This document shows, piece after piece, positions 37,964-49,292 of a stretch of 64,000 nucleotides of DNA. The translations under genes were made by a program, and so were the position numbers. Each line of letters starts with the position of its first letter. Position 1 is the stretch's first letter. Source of the stretch: Exophiala sp. HKRS030 (taxonomy: Eukaryota; Ascomycota; Eurotiomycetes; Chaetothyriales; Herpotrichiellaceae); NCBI GenBank assembly GCA_023897205.1, contig JAHWDD010000003.1:2545665-2609664 (forward strand). The letters run 5' to 3'. The notes under the pieces were generated by a model. The model was not told the DNA's origin and made no database searches. It was given only the letters and a program-made list of their open reading frames with translations.

Positions 37964-40394
37964 ATGCTTCTCAATCCCTCTCATAAAGTGACTTTCAGTG
38001 GTTTGCCCCCGGACGTTCTTGATGCGTATGTCCGCTACAAAAAAGGGACTCGGGCATTGGTTGCGTGGTTCATTCGGTACAGTCCGGCTCCGGAACGACG
38101 AGTCAAAAGCCTGCCAATCAAGGAACTCGCGTCTTTAGCACAAGTTATTGGAAAGACGTTGAAGACCATCCCGGATGTCATTCATTTCCATTTTCGTGAG
38201 ACTATTGCTGCGCGAAAGAGGTTGAGCAAGCATTTTCGAGGGAACGTTGATCAGTGTGATGACGAGGTCGATACTGTCAACCATGAGCATTTCACCTCAA
38301 GGTAAGACTTTACGCCGCTATCAAGGCTCTTCTTCCAAAGCTAAGGTATTAGTCTTTCACAAATTTATGCCGACCTCTGCATCTCGTGTGGGAAGCCCAA
38401 CCACGAGTCGAAGGGGATTGAGACTGTGAACAGATCGGCACTGCTATCCACTGGGCTGGTTAATCACTACAACGCTCTACCCGTGGAGGAAATTGAAAGC
38501 ATCGAGGACGATTCCTCTGAGGCCAGTCGCGACATAATTTCCGAGTGCTCGGAATGTGTTGCAGCAGAGACGCTGACAGATTGTGACGGCAAAGGATTCG
38601 AGAACTTACTTGTTGATGACGATCTTGGTAGAGCTTTGGAGGTTACGACAATTTTACAGGTGAGGCTCTAAACGACCTGTTATATCAAACGACTGATGAT
38701 TATAGCGGGCTCAAGACATCTCCGATTCAATCACGAGTTGTTGGAACAGGGCCGGTAAAGGTGACATCCCATTTACCACGGCTGCGTTCATGACAAACGT
38801 TGCATTTGCGTCCTTGCGACAAGTCGGGGTCGAATTATTGGAACATGAAAGCCACCTTGATATATCGAGTCTACACAAATTGTGTTGCTCGCTCAACCTC
38901 CCAACCCAGCCAGAATCCAAACACGATCTCCTTAGCGACCTTCAGGAAATAGATAAGTCTATTGGCCACTATCGACACGGACATCGGCTCTCCCCAATCA
39001 ATTCATGCGCTTCATGCGTTCAGAAACCTGCTCACTACATTCAAAGCCCCGCCGTGCATGGCAATGTCAGACCAAACTTCCTAGAAGCTATTACCGACAA
39101 CATCATCCATCTGGTAACGAGCAGCTCTCCTGCTTCGGGCATCATTCGTAATAGCACACCTGTCTACCCCGACGTCGGTTATCTCATCACGCACCCAGAC
39201 GAAACAAGCCCATCTTGGTCCGCCGTCCTAGGTCTACACCTGTTGACCCGAAGCTACAGAACATATCTCGAAGCGATCCCACAGGCGAACCTAGTTTCCC
39301 AATGTCGCATCACATCTCTGCACTTGGCTCGCCAAGCACTGGACCAAGTCTCCGCCGTTGTCAACGACAAAACATGCTTTCCATGTCGATGCCCACAAAC
39401 CCTTGCCTATCACCTACAGAACTTGGAACAGGACCTGCGAGAATTCACCAAACATAAATGCTGGGATTTGTATTTCCAATCACCTTGGGTCGCGGGCAAT
39501 CACGTTCTCGAGATCCTCGATCTTTGCCATTACTACGGGACCCGCCTATTCAACTATCGCCACTACATAGGCGCCGTACTACATTCCTACAATGCGCTAC
39601 AAGTCCTCGCCGGGTTAGAAAAGATCCCGATCCTGGAAAATCTATGCGAACAATTCCAAGACGTGCTGTTCCCTGGCGGAGCTCGTCCCAAACACAGCTT
39701 CCGCGCGTGCTGGGGCCGGTACGTCGGCGCACGCCTGAAATTCAAGAAAGGCCACCGAGCCAGAAACAGCAGAGATAGCTGGTGTATGGCGATCCCCGCT
39801 CATGCGGCGAGAAGGGCTGCAGGGCTTGGATCCAAATCCGACGGTCAAAGTGATGACTACACCCCGGAGACCTTGATGTTCAAGATCAAACAGCAAGGCT
39901 ACCACGTCAGTGACTACGAATGGACTCCCTTCGACAAACAGAAGCTTGACTTGAAGTCTCCCACCGAGACGACTTCAACGTCCAACTCAAGAGACACTTC
40001 TACTACGACCACCACGACCCGCAGCAGCAGTCCAACAACGGCAGACAAGAGTATGCAGTCGCTGAGCACGAGCATCTCCGAATGCTTGACACCCACAGGC
40101 CAAACACCGTTGCCACACGCACGACTCAACCTATTCGGCATGTTCCGCAGCTTCGTGCGGGTGGTATCACGGCTATCGGACCAGACACACACGGCCAAGA
40201 CCGAACAAGGAATCAACTGCATCTGCTTCGCGTCGGCGATCTTGACGGGCGCAGACCGCATCGTCGACGCGCGCCGCCTGGGCAAGCTCGCCACCTGGAG
40301 TAGAGACGAACGTGCGTGTCTCGACAGTGTGGCCACGGCGATCAGGGATGTTTTTCAACATGTCGCTCCAGATGCGTATTTGTGGGTGCTTTGA
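37964..40394 (+). CDS. DUF6604 domain protein
   Basis: Three exons (37964-38301, 38353-38659, 38706-40394) give 777 residues with no frame break. The N-terminal part, with LPPDVLDAYVRYKKGTRALV and later WNRAGKGDIPFTTAAFMTNV, resembles DUF6604, a fungal domain of unknown function that begins with a Y-x2-YK-x2-T motif. The C-terminal half holds conserved-looking aromatic-rich segments, a Ser/Thr-rich linker (about residues 600-650) and ends AIRDVFQHVAPDAYLWVL. The first two introns were chosen to give phase-2 and phase-0 joins and to skip an in-frame TAA. Members are common in filamentous fungi; no biochemical role is known. A G-rich tract starts right after the stop. Confidence 0.78.
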
Positions 40395-40452
40395 GGGAAG
40401 GGATGGGTTGGGAGGGTGCTGGCGGGGTGGGGTGGGGTTGGGTGGGGAGGGG
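40395..40452 (+). other. G-rich tract with G-quadruplex potential
   Basis: Directly after the stop of the DUF6604 gene there are about nine runs of three or four G separated by one to five bases, ending in GGGGAGGGG at 40444-40452. The transcript would carry the G-rich strand in its 3' UTR. Structure is inferred, not shown. Confidence 0.5.
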
Positions 40453-40523
40453 AATTTACGCAGGGCTTGAGATGATGTGCAAATGCGGGAATGTGGGAAT
40501 ATGGGAACATGTGAATATGTAGA

Positions 40524-40546
40524 AGGGAAAGGGAAAGGGAAAGGGG
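40524..40546. repeat. GGGAAA microsatellite
   Basis: Hexamer repeat of GGGAAA, about four units, between two convergent genes. Confidence 0.7.
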
Positions 40547-41120
40547 CAAGGAATGCAAATGGAGAGGTTCCAGACGTGTATGCCGGCATAGTGCTCGTAG
40601 CTAGGTACGGTTTGCTGGACATAAGACTTGATATGGCTGTGGTACGGGGTACGAGGGGAGATATGGTGTGGCATGGATTGGATTGCTGTATATATATACA
40701 CCATGAGTGTCGCGCCGAGTTGCACAGGGTTACCACTCAGGGCGTTTGGTGTCGGCGGTATAGGTCTTCTCTATAAAGTTCGAAAGCAACCAAAGAGTCT
40801 CCACGTGTGTTGGTCTTAGAAGAAAGAAGGCTACATTGGCCGACGCTATATTGTGATATTGATGCAAAACACAATTGTATAGACCTATAAACTCCAGACA
40901 AGCGACATGCTCCGTGGTGATTGTTGAGAGTCTCTTGCGGGACAATCATTCCTCTCGCAATCCTAAACTAGGGTAGTCCAATTCCCTAGAAAATCTCTCA
41001 TGGTAGAGTGTATTACCACCTTCATCAACCTCAAATAGTAAGAATCCGATTTGCAGTCCTGGAGAGAACAAATCCCACAGATGCACCAGACTCCGAAAAC
41101 AGGTAAGCTCATGTACTTGA

Positions 41121-42225
41121 CTAGCAGGCACAATTATCACTTCCCTTCTGCTTCGTTCGGTCTGCAAGATTGACTCTTGCTTCCTCGGCTCTGTTCGCAG
41201 CACCACTCAGGGCAGCTTGAGTACCACCACCAGCAGCACCTCTTGAACCCTTCAGACTCGTCTCGGGTATGGCATTGGCAATAGCACTAAACACATCCGC
41301 GACATTGGTGCCAGTCTTTGCACTCGTTTCGAAGAAAAGGAGAGATTCTTCCTCGGCATAAGACTTGGCTTCACGAGTGGAAATTTTTCTTGCATCTCCA
41401 TCGTCTGTTGGTTCAGCTTCACCGGGTTCACCATCTCCATCAGTTCCTGACTCGCCATCTGTGGCAACTAGTGTAGAATCGGTATCGGAGGATTGAGAAG
41501 ACTCAGAACACAAGTCAAGTTTGTTTCCTACAAGGGCAATGACAATGCCAGGGGAGGCTTGGCGCTGTAACTCAGCAACCCAGTGCTTTGCTTTAGTGAG
41601 CGAGGTGGGTTTGGTCAAATCGTATACGACAAGAGCGGCCTGGGCGTTGCGGTAGTACATAGGTGCTAGAGAGGCGAAACGTTCCTGGCCGGCTGTATCC
41701 CATATTTCGAATTTGATGATCCGATTGGGTAGGGAGATCTTCTGGGTCAGAAAGGCGGCTGGCAGGAAGATATGTCAGTATGTAGGTTGAAGCTTGGGAG
41801 AAGAATGATGATGAGGGCAAGAAAGTATGACAGCGGTGAATAAACGTACCGCCAATGGTTGGCTCCTTATTCTCTTGGAAATCGTTATTGACGAACCGGA
41901 GGACTAATGACGACTAGATTGTCAAATGTCAGTTATGATGTGTTCGGCCTCGTTCGGGAGTATTCTTCTCAACGCAGGTCAAAATAAGGTGTCGCGATCT
42001 TGACCGTACAACCACACCCACAGGGGAGAGTGAAAAGGAACAAATATGTCAAAGGTGTGGCAGAGAAGTAGGGTAGGAAGAACCAAGTGTGACGTTTGGG
42101 GGCTGATGGAAAGTCTTCGTGTCGCAAATCGAGGATGTACAACCCACCTTTCCGACGGCAGCCTCGCCCAGTAACACGAGCTTGACGCTGCTACTAGGTT
42201 TGGGAGCTGATGAATTGTCCGCCAT
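41121..42225 (-). CDS. Rab5-type small GTPase (Ypt5 family)
   Basis: Exons 42225-42148, 41913-41850 and 41758-41121 join in phase to 259 residues. The G motifs are all present: GEAAVGKSS (P loop), the effector region [26 protein letters not shown] and ETSAKT. Rab5-specific RFVNNDFQ and [20 protein letters not shown] identify the subfamily. The C-terminus is CAC, a CxC geranylgeranylation signal. It controls early endosome fusion and vacuolar sorting. Between NKLD and the last helix there is an acidic Ser/Thr/Glu/Asp-rich insertion of about 40 residues, which makes the protein longer than the usual 215-220. It lies tail-to-tail with the DUF6604 gene. Confidence 0.92.
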
Positions 42226-43181
42226 GCTCTTGAGATATGTGACCAATTGAGCGATAACTTGAGGTCGAGGAGGGAGACAACTTTGTAGATTGATCAGGTG
42301 CGACGGTCAAGTCAAGTGTGGGATTTCAGATACTGATTGAAAACACAGGTCATAAAGAATATCTGAAGAATAGAATAGACCTGCGAGAGTGATGGCTGGC
42401 AGGTATTGCAAAGTCGCAGGCAAGACTTGGAGATGTCGAGTTGATTGTGTGCTGACAGTTTCGTGATGTCGCGAAGATGGATGAATTGTAGGTAGAGAGT
42501 GCCTTGGCAGGCTTTAGACTTGCCGATGGTGATTTGTGTGTCAAGGAATATATTACTTCCTGTGGCCGACGTCGAAGTTCGGGTTTGAAGGGTGAGAGGT
42601 TGATGGGTAGAGACAATGTTGAGGACTGAGCCTGCGGTTGAGGTTGAAGTTGCTGGTGACGACGATTCCCGCTTTTCGTCATCTTCTTCAAGCTCGACCG
42701 TATTTACTCGGGCGGAATTTGTGGGCACTACTACGCAGTCTCCAGGTCCGCATCTTTCTTAATGTGTCCAAGTTCTTTGCGTCACCGTGCATCAATGGTC
42801 GAATTCTTTGACCCATTCACTCTTCGTACTTATTGAACTGTGCATCTGCGACCCGCAGGTCAACGCGCCTATCGTCATCTTGTGATAGACAAGTGCTGCA
42901 ACCCCCTGCAGTGCCAGAGCCTTGTCCTACGTGTGGTTATGGTGCTAACTCACTTCGGCGCAACTTGAGGAAAAAGTAATTGCGAGCTCATCAACTCGAT
43001 CCATAATATTAACCTCATACATACTAGGTGTAACAAGAAAGAGCCAATGCATCAACTGTCACAAGTTTGCAACTCTCAAGTGATACAGCCAACAGTGGAC
43101 GATGTTATCCACAAGTGCATCGAGCGACCTGACAGACGATAGCTGCCAGGCAGCGGATGCGATCAGGAAAATGCTCCTATA
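42226..43181. other. Intergenic upstream of rab5
   Basis: About 950 bases. An open minus-strand frame (42312-42728) has only a GTG start and would be leader rather than a gene. Presumed rab5 promoter and 5' UTR. Confidence 0.45.
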
Positions 43182-43880
43182 ATGCTCTCATTGTTCGTCA
43201 AGCCCCACCCAGTACAAGAAGAAATCCATGAGGCCGAAACGCCGAAAAGAGACCAAAGAAAGTGTGATGACCCGAGTCATTGTAAGTCTAATCCCATCCA
43301 ATTTTCCTCGTCTCAGAGGCAGACTCATTCCGCCTGCCTCGAGCCTTGCCCAACCGATTTGCCCCATTTCTATTGCCAACGCCGGACCCAAATCGACTTT
43401 TTTGTAAACAAGAAAAAATTGTGGTAAAGGGTGGTTGTACAGGAAAAGTCGTGCTTGATTGAATGCTTCCCGGAAAACATCATGTTGCGCCGTGCATGCA
43501 GTGGGAATAACGATAATGTTGTGTCGCCGAGAACGCTCAAATTTTGAAGCGAGGTATTTGTACAGGGTAGTTAAAAAAGCATGCAGGGGATTACATTCTT
43601 GTTGTTGTTGACGATGATGAAACAGTCCTCGCTTGCAAACCGAGGGAATAAACGACGGTACTGCCATGTGGACCATATTTATAGTCGAGTGGCTCGACGA
43701 GGATGGTCCTACCAACGCTCTCACGATGATGAATACGTGGTGGTCGGTAGACAATGGGCAGACGGTTCGGTGAAAGATGGCTCCGCTGCTGGCGAAAAAG
43801 AAGATTTGGTCGATGTTGGAGAGGATCAGGTCAGTTATGACGGCCTTTCGGAGGTGGCTTGGGCTTGGGAACTCCGGTAG
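43182..43880 (+). CDS. Possible small multi-exon gene, unknown function
   Basis: An ATG at 43182 opens MLSLFVKPHPVQEEIHEAET up to a GTAAGT donor at about 43281. A protein-like 3' part occupies about 43680-43880, with DDEYVVVGRQWADGSVKD and an acidic KEDLVDVGEDQ segment ending WAWELR. The 3' part has codon-like composition and is open from an ATG at 43581. I cannot fix the splicing between the two parts, so this is a locus rather than a gene model. The long minus-strand frame over the same bases lacks an ATG start and looks like a shadow. Confidence 0.28.
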
Positions 43881-45170
43881 TATCGTAGGCCCCGCGACCC
43901 ATGTCGCAGGGTATCGTTGATTGTGATGAGAAAGTCATCTTGTATAGATCTGCGGGTTGCAATATGTGTCAGTAAGGTGACGGTCACAGAGGACATGCTC
44001 AGGGGTGTAAGAGTTGGAAGGTTATATAGGCAACCATGACTAGGCAGGTAGGAAATATGACTAACTTACATCAGGTGATGATAGTGCGTTGAAAGAGCAC
44101 CAATGGTCGGCGGAGCCAGGGAGAGGCGAAGAAACGGTAGGAGTCACCACTGTGTTGCACAGAAGGACGTCGTTGATTGACGGACTCTGGGCTCTATGTA
44201 AGAGTTGATTTGTAGAGTGACAAGGGAGGAATGCGGGACGAGGAAAGGAGTCGAGGTCGGGCGCGTGGACAATTTGAATTTCCAAGTGTCAAAATGCTGA
44301 ACCAGACTGTTGGGCAAGCGGCGTGTCAGGAGGACAGGTTCTGTTGCAAAGGCCAGACAAGGTAACAGAAGGTTGTCGAGCGAAATCAGAGTCGATCTGG
44401 TCAGAAGTATACAGGTACTTTTCCAGGTCTCGGATGTAGTTGATTACGGACAGATTTGATGCCAGACCAGAATGATGGTCGAGGACTCGAGATTAGGGTG
44501 TCGTAGGGGAGAGGGGTGCGGTTTGAGGTGGATCCGACCAATGTGATGTATCGACTGATGGACTGGTGTGGGAAGTTGGTACAAGTAGCCCAGGCGTGGG
44601 ATTGCGTTGGGTGTTGGGTGTTGGTTGCTTTTTGTTCTGTCGCGTGTTGATGGTAATTTCCAAAAGAAAAGGGTGGAAAGGAGATACGGTCTGGTCGAGA
44701 GCGACAAGGACGGCAAGGGTGAGGGTCAGGGCGACTGTGACTGTGACAGTGGCTGTTATGGGGCGACGGCGAAGGTGAGGGCGGAAGCGGTATGGTCAGC
44801 GTCAGCGTCAGATGCTTTTGAGTGTAGCAAAATGCGACCAAAGGGAGACGGAGAGGAGAGGAGAGTAGAGGAGGAATAAGATGAATTGAATAAAACAAAA
44901 AATAAAAGGGTCGAACGTGTAATAAAATAATAATATGAATTCACCAGGCAGCGTAGTAGACAGGCACGACAGGGTAGGCAGGAAGGCAGGGGGATAATTA
45001 AAAAAAGTTCCACGTTGAGCTAAAGTCGACAGCTGGAGCTGCAGTAGCAAGACTACGGGACTAGTTAAGGTACGAAAGGAAAGAGCACTCCGTACCAAAC
45101 TACCAGACTTAGGAGACGAAGGGACTAAGAGATTCAGAGCCTACGAGTCCTGGCTTCACCTCCTGTCGGA

Positions 45171-45240
45171 TGGTCCTGGTCTAGTGGTCCTGGTCCTGAC
45201 CCTGGTCCTGATGCTGATCCCTGTCCTAGGCCCTGACTAG
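45171..45240. repeat. Degenerate GGTCCTG repeat
   Basis: About eight imperfect copies of a 6-7 base unit GGTCCTG/GATCCTG in tandem. Confidence 0.6.
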
Positions 45241-46382
45241 TCCGCAGTCACCCCTTTTCGGTAAATCGGAATCGAAGCATTCCAAGTGGGTTTTTGGATG
45301 GCTTCTAAGTTCTGGTGCGTCTGGTCTGGTGCTTCCGCCGCTTGTGGTGGGCCGCCTCGGGCCTGGGTGGTTAGTGCGGTTAGTGTAGCGCGCTTAGGCT
45401 TAGCGGTCATTGAAAGTGCCCTAGAGTCCTGAGAGCCCTGGTCCCTTCAAGCCCTTGGGTCTAGCGCCATGCCTCACTGGCAGATCCACAGCCTTCCTGT
45501 TCTGGTACCACAGTGACCAGCCTAGTGGCTCTCGGTCCACGCTGGGCTACGGAGGCCCAACCTACGGTCTTTGGTACTCGGTACCCATCCAAGTACCAGG
45601 TGGGCACCCCCAGGTACCTAACATGTCCTCCGTACTCCGTGCTTAGGTGCCACCTACAGGCTTACAGGCTGTCCCTGCCACCTATCACCTACCTAATCCT
45701 TACGGATCAAAGGCTACAGGCTACAAGGTATCTCCCAACGAGGATGCTACTTGGCCACGGGGGCACTACCTAGGACTAGGGTCTCGGGACTTAGTAGGTC
45801 TAGAGCACTCAGCACAAAGACAGGACTCGTCACTCAGAATTGAGGACAGTCGAACTCAGGAGGCTGCCACGGCCACCAAGATTCAAACCTCAAATCCTCA
45901 AGCGGATCCTCCCTCCAGCCCAGTCCAACTGTCCTGGTGCCACAATGCCCGTGTGCCCGTGTGGCACCGTGCCACCATGCCAGCCTAAATGTACAGACCA
46001 AGCAGACCCTGGGGAGGATCCATTTTCCTCCTTCCCGCACAGCACCAGAAGCCCGGATGGTGGGGTCCGAAGCCCAAATGGGTGTCCACCGTCCACGGAG
46101 CCTAAATATCTTGACCCCCCTTAGCCTTTTGGGTCGTCGACTCATCCTCTCTCGAGTCTCTACAGGCTACAGGCTACTGGCCTCGAAACTCAAACAAACC
46201 CACTCATTAAAGCTCCGGATCACAAGCCCATCACAGTCCAAAGAAAAGCACGAGAGGGCTACTCTGACTCTTCAAGTTTGTGATGACCGATGGCTGATGA
46301 CTTTGTCAGGGGTTTAGACTCTTGACTCATGACTGGTGCCAGGCGTGGTTGACTGATGACTGTTGTGTCGTGACTCGTCAGC

Positions 46383-46424
46383 GGTGAGACGTGAGCCGTG
46401 AGCTGTGAGGCGTGAGCCATGAGC
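46383..46424. repeat. Degenerate GTGAGCC repeat
   Basis: Five imperfect tandem copies of an 8-base unit (GTGAGACG, GTGAGCCG, GTGAGCTG and relatives). Confidence 0.65.
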
Positions 46425-46906
46425 AAATCCGGCCGTTGGAACTTGTGCAAGAAGTCACGACTCGGGACTCAGGAGGACGCCAGAATGTGCGGCTCGCGCC
46501 TCGTGTCGAATCAACCTCGTTTAAGGTCGTTTGGCAAAACTCAGGGTCGTGATCCGGACTCTGACTCAACCAAACGTGTTTTAGCAAAAGCCCATGTTAT
46601 CATTCGGCAGTCCAGAATAGCTTCCAAGACTGGGTATCGGTGGAGGAGATAATATGGAGGGAGGTGGGCCCATAGATCGGGACGTAGGGGGACCTTGTAC
46701 ATACTGTAGACTGTCTGGAGTACCGAGTATTGGATTAGGTCGGCACCATGGTGAGCAGGAATCTCGTTAGGGACAAAGGACGGACTCTGGAGTCTGGACG
46801 TTGAGGCTTGGGGCTTGAAGGACGAGTGAAATCAGCATGTCAGGAATCAGAACAAAACACGCAGGATGACCACCTACCCGACCCAAGTGTTACCAGGGTT
46901 CCAGAG

Positions 46907-46927
46907 AACAGAAACAGAAACAGAAAC
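46907..46927. repeat. CAGAAA microsatellite
   Basis: Three to four units of ACAGAA in tandem. Confidence 0.65.
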
Positions 46928-47637
46928 CACGGTCAGCGATTCCGAGGCACGTCTCAGGTGCCCGCTGCACATCAGGCACGCTTCAGAGGCTCTCAAACAC
47001 TGGGGGGAGCCCTAGGACGTGATCCGCGATCGTAGTGGATGCATGGCGGCGTCCCGGTCCAGGTGATTACGGAGACTTGAGAGCGTCTGTGAGCTTCTAG
47101 TCGAAGGGTGGAAAGCTAGTGACGCATCCGAAAAGGTTCCAGGAGCCAGGGGGGAGGAGTGAGCAGAGACAGTGAACTGTAAGCTGTGAACAGATATCCG
47201 GGTTCCCTGCAGGCAAGGTACGCAGGAGTAGGTGCGCATAAGTAGAAAGAGTCTCGAATCTCAAGTCTCGGCCCGCTGATGTCTCTGACTACCTAAGTAG
47301 GCGCTCGGATTATAAGGTGCAATCACCTCCAAGCAAACAATCGCCAATAACCAACGGCCCAAGGATCAAATTTCAGGCTCCATCCCAAGTACATAGGCAC
47401 CATGGGCACCATGCACTAAGGGAACCACGGAACTCGTGGGCTCTCACGGCGACCTATAGAGGCTAGGACAATAGGTAGTATCTGGTTAGCTTAGTACCTA
47501 GGGTGGGTAGCCTAGGCACCTACTAGGGAGTCTGCAGTCCGTGGGCCACCCGTGACGCTCCCTGCTAGCTCGTGTCCAGAATGCTGGGTTGCTGTGGTCC
47601 TGTGAATGGCTGTTGACCTGCTCTTGAGTGGCTGTCA

Positions 47638-47692
47638 GCCACGGATTAGCCACGAATGAGCCACGGATTAGCCACTGATTAGCAACTGCTTT
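47638..47692. repeat. Imperfect 12-base tandem repeat AGCCACGGATTA
   Basis: About four copies with one to three changes each (AGCCACGGATTA, AGCCACGAATG, AGCCACGGATTA, AGCCACTGATTA). Confidence 0.65.
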
Positions 47693-49278
47693 CTAAACCC
47701 AATTTGGTAGCGACTCTCGATTGGAAAGCCCACAAAGCCACCCCGTAAGCCACCAAGGGGCTTGACAAACCTGACACGCCGTCACTCAGCTCCAAAGTGC
47801 CTGTCGTCCGTCTATCAAGTGTCTAGGCAATCGTCACAAGTTCTTGACAAATGCTCCGACTCCAGTCGTTGGGTGATGAACATCTGTCGCGCGATGTTGA
47901 AGCGCCGGGGAGGCTCGATGAGTGACAGACAGACAGCCATCGCCCCGACTGTGTGACAGGGCATAGGGTCAATCAATCATGATGATAATCAAAATAATAC
48001 CTCAACCTTTGTGATTCTGTCACTAATTTTTGTTCGCACTGGCGCAGTGGACGCATTTGGCCCTGGCAACCTATGCCCATTTATGGCTCTGAATTTCTGA
48101 AATAGGAACTAGCCACTGCTCTCCAGGAAGCGGAACAATCCATCCGCTGGCCATGGTGAACCCGGGGAAGGTAACCTGCATGCCCATGCCTTAGGATATC
48201 TTGGGATCCCGAAGTACCTACAGGCTAGATCACATTCTGGAGAAAATATATACTCCCGAGCCTGCAGTCTGCAATGCATGCATAACTTAGCTATCAAGTA
48301 GCTTCCCAGTAGTACAGGGACAGAAGTACTTAGCAGAAGACTAAGATGGATGGGAAGTCTACCGAGCATTCGAGGCAGGATCGAACGAGTATTTTGTGTT
48401 ACTCAACGCGCGACTGCCTCGATATGGTGCGACCTTGGATTTTGCAGAAGGAACAAGAGTCTTCCCTCAAACCCTAGCCTCGACTCAACACTGGACATGA
48501 CCAGGGAAAGGATGGATTCGAGTTTGCTTCGAGAATGGACTGTAAAAACCTACACATGATGTTCAACCGCGTCACCAAAGTTTGCGACTCTTGGAATTAC
48601 GGCCCCAATTGGTAATTGTATTGCCGCCGTCGCGAGGATCCATTTTCTCGTACTCTACTGTATTATCGTTGGAGACGTAGGTTACCCGCCCTAACATCCT
48701 AGGGCGCATCGGCTCGGGAGGATCAACTCTTCCTAAGTTTGACCACCCACCCTTTCCTCTCTGTGAGGCCAGGGCTTAGCGTCGAGCGACTACCTTACGC
48801 TGGTCAAAATGCCAACATGGGGAACTTGGAAGATGGAACCAGTCATACGGAGCCGCTTTCGAATCCTCCATCGACATGTTTCTGTGCCTCTTCCAAAATT
48901 TCCGGCTCTCGCCCAGGTCCGTAGCCCACAGCCCAAAACCCACAAACCACAAACCACCAAAGCGTCAGAGACGAGGCGGGTCTCGGCAGCCCGCAACGTT
49001 CCATTGACTTTGTGCAAGCCCAATTTTCGTCCAATGAGCCCATCTTAGAGTCTCCAAGTCGCTGGTACCTAGCCTGGCGTGCTTGGTACCTGCACAAGCG
49101 TCGTTGTACCTGTCGATCCAAATCCTGCAGACATGTGGACCCGTAAATGTCTGGCCGACGTACGGAGTACATCATCCGTCGTGTTCGATCTTCAGTACTC
49201 TCTACTTGGTAACATGAAGCAACCTACTGCCTAAGTTAGACACCAAGTCTTACCTGTCGTGGGCTTTTTTGACTCAGA

Positions 49279-49292
49279 GACACACACACACA
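49279..49292. repeat. AC dinucleotide microsatellite
   Basis: About six AC units in tandem. Confidence 0.6.

Noticed and set aside
42312..42728. A 138-codon frame upstream of rab5 on the same strand
   Set aside because: It starts with GTG and lies in the expected leader; no family features.
43188..43754. A 188-codon minus-strand frame
   Set aside because: It begins with TTG, has no recognisable features and overlaps a plus-strand frame with better coding character.
44401..45098. Ser/Pro/Leu-rich minus-strand frames
   Set aside because: They reflect a pyrimidine-rich tract; overlapping frames are all open, as expected for low complexity rather than coding sequence.
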